Shown piece by piece: positions 23,501 through 35,970 of a stretch of 64,000 bases of DNA. The notes below the pieces were generated by a model. The model was not told where the DNA came from. It did no database searches and saw only the letters and a list, made by a program, of their open reading frames with translations. Source of the stretch: Adiantum capillus-veneris (Eukaryota > Streptophyta > Polypodiopsida > Polypodiales > Pteridaceae); contig CM043942.1 of the NCBI GenBank assembly GCA_014529385.2, forward strand, positions 56,481,340-56,545,339, given 5' to 3'. Each line of letters begins with the position of its first letter. Positions within the stretch are counted from its first letter, which is position 1. The position numbers were made by a program, and so were the translations under genes.

Positions 23501-26500
23501 TGTTCTAACCCAGGTGAGGAGGTTCAGCTGTGTAGCCCTACTGTAACTCTCTCCTTCTGTTCATCCCATCATCACTGAGAGTGGATGCGCTTTGATGAAT
23601 ATCTTACTGGCTCAATCCATTGGCAGGGTGAAGGTTGCCTTGTAGTCTGACGAGGGCCACCGTATTCTGTTGCTCCACTCAAAACAAAATAGAAAGAACA
23701 AACATATATATATATATACATACATTCAAAAAAGTTAAGCTTTTCAAGCTACAATGTTTTCATTAGGGATGGTTTCCCACAGGCAACAAACTCATGATGC
23801 TAGGAAGGAAAAAAGAAGCTTTGTCTCCACTTTCTTTATATTTTCTAATCTAGGTTAAAGTTTCATGCGCTTATCACAAGTTGACACAAATTGGCAAAAA
23901 TAAAAAAATTTAATGAAAAATAACTTAGCTCCAAGATTTTGTTTCTATGCTCTTCGCAAGCTCCCCACCATCTCTTATTGAAGTTGCAATTCCAAGGACC
24001 TTTTTCTACACTCTAATACTACTGCTACAAATGGGAGCATGGAGAACCCTACAAATATCAAGAATAACATAATACAATCCGTAAAATTGACAAATCTGCA
24101 TACTTGGCACATCCGCAAGCAGGTGATCAAAATAGAGAGAAAGAAAGAGCAAGATAGAGCAAGAGAGCACGTGCAGGTGCACCTCCTAGAGCGGAGTGCT
24201 ACACCGGCATGACGAGAGAGAGGAGACGAGAGGAGAGAAGAAAGACACAAGCATTAGTCACAATCTCCCCCCGTGCAAGAGTGAGCATTTTTCTCTTGCA
24301 CATATTTACTTATATATTTTTAAATGCTAAAAACTGAATACACATTGTGTGCCCGAACATAAAGTGACTATAGCTCACGAAGAGCTCTTTTATAATACAA
24401 TGATAATGAATCTACTGTCATTTTCACATTCCATAGAGCAGCAATACATTTACCATCTGTCTGTTGCAATAAATACGATTTACCATTTCCATTACACTTC
24501 TACTAATGCAACACCACTTAATGACGCCTGAAATGCTTCATCAAATATGACTGTTACACCCTTTGACATAAGGACAAACATCATCATGCAAGACCACATT
24601 GGTTAGTTATGCCCATCTAACTTTTCCTTAGCAACAAACATCTTGAAAACATCTATGTTGTTGTCGACCATGGTAACTGACTGTACTTGATGTGAAAACT
24701 AATCTGAAAGAGGAAAAATAAACTAGGGATAACATGTACTATGCAGAAACTCAATGAGGAATTCAAGGGGCCTATTATGTAGAGAAATGTGCCAATAGAA
24801 ATTGATTAGAAATTATAAACAAAAGGAAAAAATTGTATGTGTAGTACTACTTGTAGTGGAAATGGAGGCCAAAATGAGCCTAAAAAAATTTTCTTAGCAC
24901 AACAATCTCCGCAAGATTATCTGAATTATTGCTCAACATGCTCATGCTGCTCACAAAATCACACTAGATTTGGAGAAAGTGAGCATAGGGGTGCTAGAAA
25001 TGCTAATGACTATGCTCGAGAGGATGTAATGATGTGCAAACAACGTGGACAAGGCAGAGAAGATCAAGGAACACAACAAAGAGTTTTAGTGTGCAAAATA
25101 GAAACATTTAAGTTATCCCTAGATTGATAGGCATATATACAATGCGTGGGGGAGAAAACCTCTTACTGATGGAAAAGGAGCACACACACATCATTACCAC
25201 ATATATGATAGCGTTCCATTCCTTTCATCTTTTATGTACTTATATTGATCATTCATTGAAGCTTTGAAGAGGATGAGACTGACAAACAATATTGAAGGAA
25301 GCCTCTTAGTTGTTTGGGTCATGTAGATCTTAGCCTCCACGGTCCTGTTTATACTGAAGCTTCTCCGATATTGTAAAGAGATTTAAAAGCACGAGAAATG
25401 AAAATAATTTTGAATAGGGATTGATCTCATGAAATTTGGCCTCAATTATTGTGTCATCTCATGTTAATAATGTTCTCCTTGTTGTGGTTACAAGAATTCT
25501 GGTTTAAATATGTATATGGAAATGATTCTAGGTTAGGCACCTAAAAATGTAACCTATGCTAATGAGAGTTTATGCATAAAGCAAGCTAATGCTCATCAAG
25601 GTTTCAAGAAATCCTCCTTGGAATGAAAGTCCCAAAAGATCTTTGAATTAAACCCCTAAAAGGGCACCCAAAATGAGAAAGGTCTATCAAATATGAAGCT
25701 ATGGAGTGCTATAGAGGTGAGAGTCAAGCGTGTAGAGATGAAGAAGACCTGAAAAATGTTGCTCTATTACTCAATGTGTGCACCAAAGAAGGAATAAATT
25801 TTCATGATGGAAACACTCTCAGATTTGGAACTAGCCTCACATGAGTCTGGGCAAGTCGCTCCACCTTTCTTTTGTATGCAAGACCACTTTCACACACCCC
25901 CTTGCTCTATCCAATCCCACCATGGGGAGCATGTGAGGGATAGAAATAGTATGCATGCACATGCAACTCATCCAAGCCTCATGAAACTCCAACATGCCCC
26001 TCCTTCTCCTTCAGAACAACCTTTGCTCTCATATGACTATAAGGAAAAAGGTCTTTTGGGTGATGACAAACACTCCTCCTAGCCCCACCTCCCCTAGCTT
26101 AATAGCCATTGGCCTAGGGAGAGACTCCATGTAGTTATGCTAGACCATGCCCACTTGCTAAGATCCTTATCTTTACAGGTATTGTTCTATAGGTATAAAG
26201 CCTTTTAAGTACAAAGAAAAAGAAAGAGTTTGCGAGCGGTCAAGCAAGCATCAAGATCTAGATGTGAAAGGATGCATTCCCATCTCAAACCACAGAGGAT
26301 CAAGGATTCCATGTTGAAAAATAAAAAATCCTCAAGACAGAAGATTCACATGGAGCAAACGGTTTTCCAAAAGAAGAATTTTATCAAAATAATACTACAT
26401 CATCCTTTTGAGCATTATAAGTTTTCACTTCTTACCTTACATATGGAGAAGAATAAACCTTACTAGACATACGATGGTACATGTGGTAGAAAGACATGGA

Positions 26501-26827
26501 AGAGAGGAATTTTATACAATTCAACACAAAAAATCATGGCTACTACAAGATGACAAGATCCATGCAAAGAGGTCCTTATTGTCAAGCATAGAGAACCACT
26601 TTGGCATAATGGAGCTTCCTTTAAGGGAAGGAATTTGAAAAGTAAGGGAGGGCTTGTCATGGATTCAAGGGAAGTCTAATTATAATTCTATTGTAAGCAA
26701 TTAATCACATTATACTTTCCTATTTTCAAGTCTCTCCTATACATGATGCTTTCTTTTTCACATTCCTCCATCTCCCCAACTTTTTCACATGTTATGTATC
26801 CATAGCTTGCATAAGGCCCAAATGTTT
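23501..26827. other. No recognised gene; AT-rich noncoding sequence
   Basis: A short TA array lies at about 23,704-23,718. The longest frames (24,837-25,127 and 25,804-26,082 on +) show no domain, no family resemblance and no splice or promoter context I can support. The region may be old retrotransposon debris, since it ends at a polypurine tract. Confidence 0.3.
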
Positions 26828-26969
26828 AAGTGGGAGGTTTTGGGTCTAAAGGTCATAGTCCCAACAATTACCCATGTCCATTTGGCATAATAACCATGTA
26901 AGTATACATTATCATTCAATACAATAAGAAACTACTCTATTGTAGGCTATGCTCACCTCCCCTGAAAGT

Positions 26970-27051
<82 letters not shown>

Positions 27052-27190
27052 TCTCTCTCTCAAAATGTTTTATACATATTAATAAACTTGGGATGAGTTC
27101 CAAAGTGGATTGCCTCTCTCTCTCTCTCTCTCTCTTTTCCAACATTCAAAATTCCCTTGCAAGGAGATGTTTTGTGATAAAATTCTAGAG
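26828..27190 (+). repeat. Copia-type 3' end: polypurine tract and LTR start with CT arrays
   Basis: AAGTGGGAGG at 26,828-26,837 is the same polypurine tract as before the 3' LTR of the intact Copia element (40,010-40,019). It is followed by TTTTGGGTCTAAAGG, similar to TTGTTGGGATTAAAG there. A long CT array (26,971-27,061) and a shorter one (27,114-27,134) follow about 130 bases into the LTR. Upstream coding sequence is not recognisable, so only the 3' terminus survives. Confidence 0.45.
26971..27061. repeat. (CT)n microsatellite
   Basis: About 90 bases of CT with one CCTT interruption near the right end. Confidence 0.97.
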
Positions 27191-28449
27191 TGGGTAGTTG
27201 TATAGAATAGCTATATATATAAAAAAGTGGCACAAAGCTAATGGGTTCAGTTGCTACATATCATAGCTCACAAAGGACCAACTTTACGAGAATTTTCACT
27301 GTGGAAAAGTTTGTACAAAAGCACAAAAACTCCTCCATCGTGCTTTTTCTAATAAAAATAGAGGTCAAATGAGCTTGAGTATGAATTTTAAGAGTATGAA
27401 AATCTATGATAATTTTGAAAGGCCATTTCACCTAATGAATGTTAACCAAAGATCACCTAGATGTGAGTAATTGATATAAGGGCATTGATGCTCACAACAT
27501 TGCTTAGGATGAAGTCATGTTTCTACAGTGTCCTCAAATACCATTTTTTGGAGTTAAGCTTGCAAGAAAGACCATCCACATCGTAAAGAAGATCAAGAAG
27601 TTCAAGGGCACACAACATAATTGTCAAGATATATTACCTAGTGTTGTGCAACTAGAAAGTCTAGAAAAGTTTCATGGCACTGCTCGCATATTTAAGTGTG
27701 GTGAAATTAACCTCCTAGTAGGTTGGAGGGGAGAAATTGTTGTGGTAGTCACGTGAATCATTACCATATAATGTTCAGAAGTCTCATAGGTAACAAGGTT
27801 TTTGTATAGGTGTGGGTCTAGGAGTTAACAAGTTGCTCGATAGACCCGTTTCCACTTGATTGACACTATACATCTCTAGTTTCTTTATCCCAAGAGGGAT
27901 TGTAATTACCATGTTTGGATAGTTTTTAAGATTCAGAGTGGGCTAACAATTACGACACTAATGTTTCCACAAGTGCTTTTGGTTGTGTGCTAGGATAACT
28001 CTTATGTATCATGTTTCACAAAGAAGCAACATAGTCAATAAGTAGTCAAAATTGATGAACCTAGTGTGACCTGCTCGCACCAAGCACATGGAGCTACAAT
28101 ACCCATTAAGTCTAGGAGGAGAGTCTCTCTCCACCAGATATTTTTCTCATTTATGTGCTTGCATAGGATAACCTTATGTTTTTTCACACGGCATTTTCTC
28201 ACAAGAAGCTCAAACATTTTAGCAATCTTTGGACTTATTCCCTTTTGTGGACTGATCACCCTCCACAGGGTTAGGGAGTTTGCTACACATGAGTATTGGC
28301 ACGTGTTCAATATATTACTCTGATAGGGATCTACTCCCATGGTATGGTAGTGATGTCAATCAACAAACTTAGGAACATTCAACACTTTTCTTGCTCCTCA
28401 GGAGGAGGTTTTCCCTTGATTGTTATCCTTAGATAGTGAATGCGTCCAT
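27191..28449. other. No recognised gene
   Basis: One short frame on + (27,517-27,756; KLARKTIHIVKKIKKFKG...) is not recognised. The rest is AT-rich and noncoding. Confidence 0.3.
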
Positions 28450-29130
28450 AACCCTATTGTGAGGCACGAGATCTATGCATGGCATTCTCCATCTAGCCTC
28501 TCTCCTTTGCATGCTTAGCCTAAGTCCATCACCCCTGGTCTTGCCATTTCCCTACCCTTTAACCTTGCATGCCTAGCCTAGGGCGGGCCCCCCTTGGTCC
28601 TACCATTTCCTTGACATCACTCCCCCCTTTGCAAAATTGTTTTCTCCTTAAAAATAAATTTGGGTTATTGTTTATTAAGAACAATAACCCAAATTTGGGT
28701 TATTGTTTATTAAGAACATTAATGGTTTTTGACTTGAGCTTGTTGATTTCATGAAACCTCCCATGCAAGGGAAATATGCATGCCATTCTTCACTTGGACT
28801 CTCTCCTTTCGTAGAATCCTAGCCTATCCTTAGGAGACCCTGAACTTGCATGCCTAGCCTAGAGCTATGCCTCCTTAGTCCTATCGTTAGACTACCCCAA
28901 AACCTTTCATGCCTACCCTAGGGTTGTGCCCTCTTGGTCCTATCCGTGTTGTGACACCTAGGGTTTTTCCTATACATGTACTTGAGCTTCCACTTCTTGA
29001 ATGCATGATCAATCCCTCTGAGCACAGTGCAACCTTAGGACAAGGAGGGCACATATGATATTTTTGCAAATTAGGTGTTGCCATAGGGGAGGAAGTTCCT
29101 CAATTGGAGGAAGTCCCTACATAGCTAACA
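28450..29130 (-). repeat. Dispersed LTR-like repeat DR3, copy 2
   Basis: Same block order as 21,900-22,570: CATGCTTAGCCTAAGTCC, CCTTGCATGCCTAGCCTAGG, TTGGTCCTACCATTTCCTTGAC, then CCTAGGGTTTTTCCTATACATG and CCTCAATTGGAGGA. Differs from copy 1 by a local inverted duplication at 28,656-28,717. It ends where Copia integrase sequence begins. Confidence 0.6.
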
Positions 29131-29169
29131 CATCAAAAATCTTGCCTTGGTTTTGTCTAAATACCCAAT

Positions 29170-30906
29170 GCTATCTTCTTAAGCGTAAGGAAGAGGTCTT
29201 TTCTACATTCCAAAAATTCCTCACCATAGATGAGAACCAATCAGGAATAAAGCTCAAAGATTTTTTCACGGACAATGGTGGAGAATACGTCTCCATGGAG
29301 TTCACGAATTTTTGCAATCGAAGAGGCATTCGCTGGTATTTTACTTCTCTATATACACCTTGACAAAATGGGATAGCTGAAAGAATGAATCGCACGCTTC
29401 AAGAGAGAGTTATCTCTATGATGTCTATGGTGAAGCTTACTCTAGAGTTTTGGGGGAAGCTGTTCTGACCGCAGTGCACATCATCAAGAGGTCACCTAGT
29501 TCTCCTATGAATTTCAAAATTCCAGAGGAATAATGGACTGGGAAAATTCCAAGCTATGAGCATTTATGTGTATTTGTATGTGAGGCATATGCACATGTGC
29601 CCAAAGAACTTCGTTGAAAGTTAGATCCCAGGTCACATAAATGCATTTTTATCGGTTATGGTGCAAATGACGAGATACGCTATCATCTCTGGCACCCAAA
29701 ATCCAACAAAGTCATTCATATCTCACACATGATTTTCAATGAATTAAAAATACACAAGAAGCCCATTAAAGAAGTTGAGTACAGACGCGTACGTTTTGAG
29801 GATGTAGCCTTCGAACCAACTCAATTCAGTAGTGTTGCTCCTAATCCTCAAGTGCAAGATACTACTATTTCTCCGTAGAGAGCAGAGTCCAACAATCATG
29901 CATTGTGACACTCTGTAAAGTATCACATGTGCCCGAGCGGTTTGAGCCGGGTATACACCACATTTTGGTCACTGCTGACAATGGAGAGCCAACCTGTACA
30001 AAGAAGCTATACAAATGGACGATAGCATTAAATGGGAGCAGGCTATGCGATCGAAATACAATTGGATTTTGGATAATGAGACATGGGATTTGGTTGAATT
30101 ACCAAAAGGAAAAAATGCTTTACCACTTGCAAATGGGTGTACAAGAAGAAGTATACAGCGGAAGATCCCGAGCCTAGGTACAAGCCTCATCTAGTTGCCA
30201 AGGGCTTCAAGCAACAAAAAGGTGTAGATTTCGATGATATTTTCTCTCCAGTAGTCAAGATGAGTACATTTTGCATTGTGCTTGGCTTGGTTGCTATCCA
30301 GGATATGGAACTTGTCCAAATGGACGTGAACACAACCTTTCTTCACGGGGATCTAGATGAAGATGTCTACATGAAACAACAAGAGGGTTTCGTATGTGAC
30401 ACCCAAAAGCCAACGAGGACAGAATTGGTTTGTTCACTCAAAAAGGCACTCTATGGCCTCAAGAAAGGTTCCAGGCAGTGGTACCAAAAATTCAACAAAT
30501 TCATGCAGTCTCAGGGTTACATAAGAAGTCAAGAGGATCATTGCTTATACACAAAGAGGTTGAACGATGGTTCTTTAATCATCTTTATCTTGTATGTAGA
30601 TGATATCTTTATCGCAGGCAAATTAATATATGAGATCAATCAATTGAAAAAGATGCTAAACACTCAGTTTTCCATCAAAGATTTGGGAAATGCCAATCAC
30701 TTTCTTGGTATGCAAATCAAGAGAGACAGGCAACGTGGAAACCTTGAATTATCTCAAGAAAAGTTTATCCACAAAGCCTTACAACGTTTTAGTATGCAGG
30801 GGGAAAGTCACAAAGTACCCCAAAGCATACTCCAAACTTAGCAAGGATGATTCTCCCAAGACAGTGGCTAAGAAAGAGGAAATGGCGAAAGTGCCATATT
30901 CCTTGT
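29170..30906 (+). pseudogene. pol: Ty1/Copia pol fragment: integrase core to reverse transcriptase
   Basis: Truncated at both ends. The integrase part reads LLKRKEEVFSTFQKF, FFTDNGGEYVSMEF and, after a stop, NGIAERMNRTLQERV, so the second Asp and the Glu of the DDE triad survive but the first Asp is lost. After several stops and frame changes, an open frame of 234 codons (30,137-30,841) holds reverse transcriptase: RYKPHLVAKGFKQQKGVDFD, QMDVNTTFLHGDLDEDVYMK and the catalytic YVDDIFIAG. A frameshift near 30,815 leads to KLSKDDSPKTVAKKEEMAKV, and similarity stops at VPYS (about 30,906). RNase H and 3' LTR are absent. It is clearly related to, but older than, the intact copy at 35,971-39,936. 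Confidence 0.85.
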
Positions 30907-31222
30907 AAGAGGAGGATATAACGAGGAGAGGAGCAAGAGATCACTCTCTCTTGGGATCATGGTGAAGAGCAAGACAAAATAAAGGGAAAAGGGGGGGTGC
31001 AAGGATTCTCTCTCTCTATATATATATATAATATGGGGAAGGAAGTAAAGACGGGAATCTCTTACAAGAGATGGAGAAAGGTAACAAGAAAAGAAGGAGG
31101 TTAAGGAGGAACAACAAGGGAGACAAGGAGAATGGGGGAGCGCAAGGATTTGACTCTCCCTCCCACTATCTCTCTCTCTCTACCATGGTGAGGAATAAGA
31201 AGGGGTTCTCTCTCAAGGATTC

Positions 31223-31296
<74 letters not shown>

Positions 31297-31479
31297 TATA
31301 GGCAATAAAGATGAGTCAAGGCATGTTCGTGAAGAGTCCATAAGAGCAAGGGAAGGGAGTAAGGATTGTTGAAATCAAGGGGAAGAGGAAGTTTACACCC
31401 TCACCCGCACTCCCCTTTGTCAGCAACTTTGGTTTTCATACTTTCGCTCATGATCACACCAAAATTAAGATCACACAAT
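30907..31479. other. No gene; purine-rich sequence with TA and CT arrays
   Basis: Contains a TA run (about 31,017-31,031) and (CT)33 at 31,225-31,291. The frame at 31,071-31,301 is a repeat artefact. Confidence 0.5.
31225..31291. repeat. (CT)33 microsatellite
   Basis: Uninterrupted CT dinucleotides. Confidence 0.97.
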
Positions 31480-32236
31480 GCCGTTGAGGTTTTCTAGGTA
31501 AGCATCAAGAGAAGCAACCTCTAAGCACCTCTCAAGGCTCTTGTGCTTCTCAATTGGGGATGGGGCAACCACAAGCAAGAAAAAACAACAACAAAACCAC
31601 AACCAAATAAGTGAAGGGGCACCACCTAGTCATGGGATGAAAACTAGGATGCAAGCAAATATTGTCACGACCAAGAAGAGGTGCAACAAAACACACACAC
31701 AAAATCTCACACTAAGACACACACTAAATGAGGCAAGAGAGAGCTAGAGCGAAGGGAAGAGAGAGAGGAATGGAACTTGCATAATACCTTGTTCGTGAAT
31801 TTCAAATGGAGATGGTTCATTATGATGCTATCGTAGAGCTTGTCAAAACTAACCAAATGCTAAACATTGCCAACACACACACACACACACACACACACGC
31901 ACGTGCACACACACACACACAGTCTTAGGCTGTGGGAGACCTCTTACCACATTACCTTCTTAAAGTGGACACAAAATTGGCAATGTAAACACACTAAAAC
32001 ACTTTGTCAAACAAAGCTCAAACGATAGAAACTTAAAAGACACAAGTCACCTTGAATTCACCAAACGGTATTGCAAGATTTTTGGACTCACCCTTGTGTA
32101 GATCATCAAAAATGACCTCTGGTCTTTTATTCTTTCTCATTCTCTTCATGCCACCGTCTTCAAGGTTGATTACCGCAATGAAAATGGCAATTTGATTGAT
32201 GAAATACCTCAATTTACAGAGGTTAAGCATGGTTTA
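31480..32236 (-). repeat. DR1 copy C, left part (interrupted by copy D)
   Basis: Aligns with the left part of DR1 copy B and of 49,130-50,960: CAACCTCTAAGCACC...TCTCAATTGGG, GGGGCACCACCTAGT, an (AC)n array at 31,872-31,922, then GACTCACCCTTGTGTAGATC and CTCAATTTACAGAGG. It breaks at about 32,233-32,236 and its continuation is found at 34,829. Confidence 0.65.
31872..31922. repeat. (AC)n microsatellite
   Basis: AC dinucleotides with a short GCACGTGC interruption near the middle. Confidence 0.95.
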
Positions 32237-34026
32237 CATACTGATAGTGATAGCCGTTTTTTGGCTCTCCATAATTGCCATAGTAAGTTACTCCACCTTA
32301 CGAAATTCACCCAAACGCTATGGCTATCCCTACCATTTCACTGTACATAGGCGTGTGTGAGTTAGGGGGCTTTTCCCATATCTTCTTAAAAACCCTCAGC
32401 TAACTAGTCACTGGTCTAGTCGAGCCAAAAAAAAAAGTATATTATGGCCTCTTTGTGTGTAAATATTTCATTGTATATATGGCTTAAATATAGGAATTTT
32501 TTATAATTATTTTGGTATTTTCGTATTTCTACTTAGGTGTGTGTTTTATTAAACCTATGTACACCTTCTTTCATCCTCTTACACCATAATTATATTTTTT
32601 TCCAATATGTACATACTCTAACCTCATATTTTTCCTTTATACAAATCACTCCCACATTTCACCCTCACCCTCGTGAAAACAAAAAATTGATTTCTACTCA
32701 TTGGTTACGTTTATTATATTATTTACTTGGATACCTTTTCCTCTTTCACCCAAAATAATTCAAGGAGGGACCATATCATATGATTCCAATATCTTTCCAT
32801 ATCCATAACTCCTCCATATTATTATTATTATTTTTACTCACTATTCTAACACCATGTGCTCATTGAGCTAAAGTCCATGAATAGTCCATACACTAGTCCC
32901 ACCATGTATATATTTCTTTATTCACCAATAATCCTCCTCCATGCATGGGTCAAGGAAAACTTGGATGCTTTGTATTATAATATGACAAAGGAGGGGCTCA
33001 CTCTTGGATGCATTGTACAAATTCAACAAAGGAGGGGGCCACTAAAAGACTTTTGCAAGCATAAAAACAAGCTTTTTGGTGAGAATTTGGCACCTATTTT
33101 CACTCCGAATTTGGAGCGATGGTCAAAAGAGAAAATGTAGCCCACGCTTTGAATAATCACTTCAAATTTTTTCATGATTTTTGGAGCTACCAGCGGTGAG
33201 CTATGATTTTTTGAGTGGACCCCAGTTTGCCCACTTTTCTCACAAGTAGCCCTTAGTCTTCTCTCACCCTTCCACACACCTACTCACTCTTACACATCCC
33301 TCCCTCTCCTTCCCTCACTCAAACCTACAATTTCCATGGCTTCTCCCACCCTCTTCACCATTACCCTTCTCTCTCATCCCTATAGTTCTTTTATGAACCT
33401 CTACATACATACACCCTCTTCATGTCTCTCTCTATTGCTTCTATGTTACAATTTCATTTACCTCTCCTAAAAATATCTAAAATTCAGCATCTTAACCATG
33501 ATAACTTCTGCAAATTGAGGATTTTTCATCAACAAATCCTCTTTTCATCGTGGTGGTCAACCGTGGCGGCGGCGTAAAGAAGCGAAGAAGAAGAAGAAGA
33601 CCAGCGGTCATTTTTTCCACAATCTACACAAGGGTGAGTTCAAGCTTCTTCAAAGCTTCACCATCTCAATGATTCTCTTTTAGTTCACCCCTCTTCCTTC
33701 ATCAAATCAACTCATCCTACCCATTGTAAATGTATCACTAACAATTCTAGTGATTATTACCACTAACAACTAACTTCTCTTGTAAAAATGCACCCACACT
33801 ATCAACATATGGAGTAGGCAACCACAAAAGTAAACCAAATTCACTCACTCCCATGGAAGTTTCTCTCCTTTCACCACATCAATAATTCTCTTACTTGAGC
33901 CCACATCCATGTGACTCAAGAGAAAAGAGAGACCCCATTCTCATTTGAAATTCATAAAAATTCATAATCCTTGATCTTTCCTAATAAAATTGATTAGGCT
34001 TAATCCTAATCAAGGCTTCTAAAACC

Positions 34027-34034
34027 TATAAATA
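34027..34034 (+). promoter_or_regulatory. TATA box of DR1 copy D
   Basis: TATAAATA in the context AAACCTATAAATAGAACCC, followed by a ~500-base stretch without long ORFs and then a CT array. Confidence 0.5.
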
Positions 34035-34533
34035 GAACCCATTCCTCCTTGTAAAGTTTCACTATACCATTGCACACTAGATTGAGCGTACCATACGCCA
34101 GTTCTATCTTGGTTGTAAAGAGAAAGTAAGCTTTCTATACACCATCACCTTGGTGCATAGAAAAGCTTGAGCTAGTTTGAGTGAGTGCGAGTAGAAGATA
34201 TTCTTCCTACCATTGTTGTATCTACCCCAACATCAATGAATTGGTAGTTTTGGGTGCAATTCATGTCCAAAGGCTCACGCTTCTCCTCCAATTTGGCTTG
34301 GCAAACTCATTCAGCTTCATAAGGTGACTTGTTTCATTGAAGGTTGTTGTTTTGTTGCTTGTGATTCATTGGCTCTTGTTTGGCTACCATTGTAAGAGGG
34401 TGGATGGTGAGAGGGCTCCCATAACCCTAAGACAATGTGCTAGTGATGCTATGACCAAATCTTGTCACTTGATTCCGCAAGCTCTAAGTTCCTTTTTGTG
34501 CAAAATAAAAAGTTGAAGCTAAGTTGTACACCA

Positions 34534-34538
<5 letters not shown>

Positions 34539-34569
<31 letters not shown>
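34539..34569. repeat. (CT)15 microsatellite in DR1 copy D
   Basis: CT dinucleotides at the DR1 position where copy B carries (AG)36. Confidence 0.95.
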
Positions 34570-34572
<3 letters not shown>

Positions 34573-34828
34573 TTTTAGTGTGTGAGAGTGTTCCATTGGT
34601 GTTAGGGTTAGTGTAAATTCCTTGCTTGTTTGTGGGTTGCTCTAACGATTCTCCTCTTTTGTATCCTAGTTCGCTCTTAAACTAGGTGGTGCCCCTTGTG
34701 TAGTTGGGATTTGGCTCTGGGTTTGTTGTTTTGGTTTGTGTTGTGTTGTGCCCCAACCCCATTGAGCAGCACGGGAGCCTTGAAGGGTGTCTAGAGGTTG
34801 CTCTTCTTGTTGCCCGCCCCGGACCGCC

Positions 34829-35360
34829 TTAATAGCAAGTATATAGAGAATAGGTAAGAAGAAATTATAATTTAGAGGTGATTGAGAGAGACATAGAGAG
34901 GGTGTATGTACATGTAGAAATCCCTATGAGAAGTATGGAGGTGAGAGGGGAGGTTAATGGCGAAGAGGGTGAGAGAAACCATGGAAGGTGCAAGCTTGAG
35001 TTGTGGATAGAGAGGAGTGTGTATGTGTGTGTAAATGTGAAGGAAGATGAGAGAAGACTAGGCTTACTTGTGAGAAAAAGTGGGCTGATTGGGGTCCATA
35101 AATAAAATCATATCTCACTGGTGGTAGCTCCAAAAACTAAGAAAAACTTGAGAATATTATTTACCTTGTGGGATACATTTTATCTTTTGATCACTTCTTC
35201 AAATTTAAGTGGAGGTGGATGCCAAAAATATCACCAAAATACCTGTTTTTCTTTCTACAAAAGTCTTTAGTGGCCCCCCTTTATGTTGAATTTGCATAAG
35301 GCTCCAAAAGTGAGTCCCTCCTTGAATGAGAGCATGACCTAATAGATTCTTAGGGGTTTG
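34829..35360 (-). repeat. DR1 copy C, right part
   Basis: Starts TTAATAGCAAG and continues the copy interrupted at 32,236. GATTGAGAGAGACATAGAGAG matches 49,640 on, and the landmark GGGCTGATTGGGGTCC is at 35,082-35,098. It ends near 35,360, short of the right-hand blocks present in copies B and E. The adjacent sequence is the leader of the Copia element, which probably replaced or truncated it. Confidence 0.6.
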
Positions 35361-35970
35361 AAAACATTTATGGAAGTGGATACTGTGATTGTGGGTCTGC
35401 TAGTTGTGAGTCACGCTAGCAGACAGACCGCCGCAGCGGTCATAGGACAGTGATTGGTCTATTATAGGATGTATGCTAGTTCTGGGCAGTTTGCTGAGCC
35501 ATCTGAGAGGGTCGTGTGTGAGGTTTTTTGAAGCCAAGCACTGGGGGCTGGGTTACCCAGTGTGAGGTGGATTAGGTTGCTGGAGTTCCCCTCTACACGC
35601 ATCCTCTTCGGCGACTTTTATCCCTTAGGATGTATGACTTTGTGTAGACACTGGATTGCATCTTATGCGTCAGGCCGTTGAGGCATTGTTCAGGGTTCAG
35701 TCTTGAGACAGATACAGGTTCTGTCATCGCCCAGAGAGGAGACAGTGTATGCTTACAGGATTTGTCACTGGTCAGCTATTTATGATTGTTTTTTGAGCTA
35801 TCTTTTGGTTCCCAGAGCTCAGTTTACAGGGGAGACTCTGTCAAAAATTTTCAAAAATACTGACAGTTCCTGAGGAGAGGTGTTCAGCTTGTTGATTATA
35901 GCTTGTTTACTGTGTACAGAGGCCAGTTTACAGGGGAAACTCTGCCGAATTTTTCTCAGGAGTAAACAGT
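35361..35970 (+). other. Copia leader (untranslated) with hairpins and an internal repeat
   Basis: GC-richer than its surroundings and directly upstream of the polyprotein ATG. A perfect 9-bp stem GTCTGCTAG/CTAGCAGAC (35,395-35,403 and 35,416-35,424) is followed by ACCGC-CGCA-GCGGT (35,427-35,440). A block CAGTTTACAGGGGA...CTCTG occurs twice (about 35,820 and 35,931). No LTR matching the 3' LTR start TGTTGGGATTAAAGCCC, and no initiator-Met primer site, was found, so the 5' LTR appears to be missing. Confidence 0.5.

Larger units (their letters stand above)
32237..34828 (+). mobile_element. DR1 dispersed repeat, full-length copy D, inserted in copy C
   Basis: About 2.6 kb, noncoding. Reading its reverse complement gives every DR1 block in order: CGGTCCGGGGCGGG, a microsatellite, landmark GGGCAAACTGGGGTCC (33,216-33,232 reversed), the TATTTAAATA/TTTACACAC block, and finally GCCAAAAAACGGCTATCACT. 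On + it has a TATA box (TATAAATA, 34,027-34,034), with a CT array downstream (34,539-34,569). This looks like U3 then R/U5 of a very long LTR, so DR1 may be a solo LTR or a nonautonomous element. Clear TG...CA ends were not found. It splits copy C exactly, so it is the younger insertion. Confidence 0.65.
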
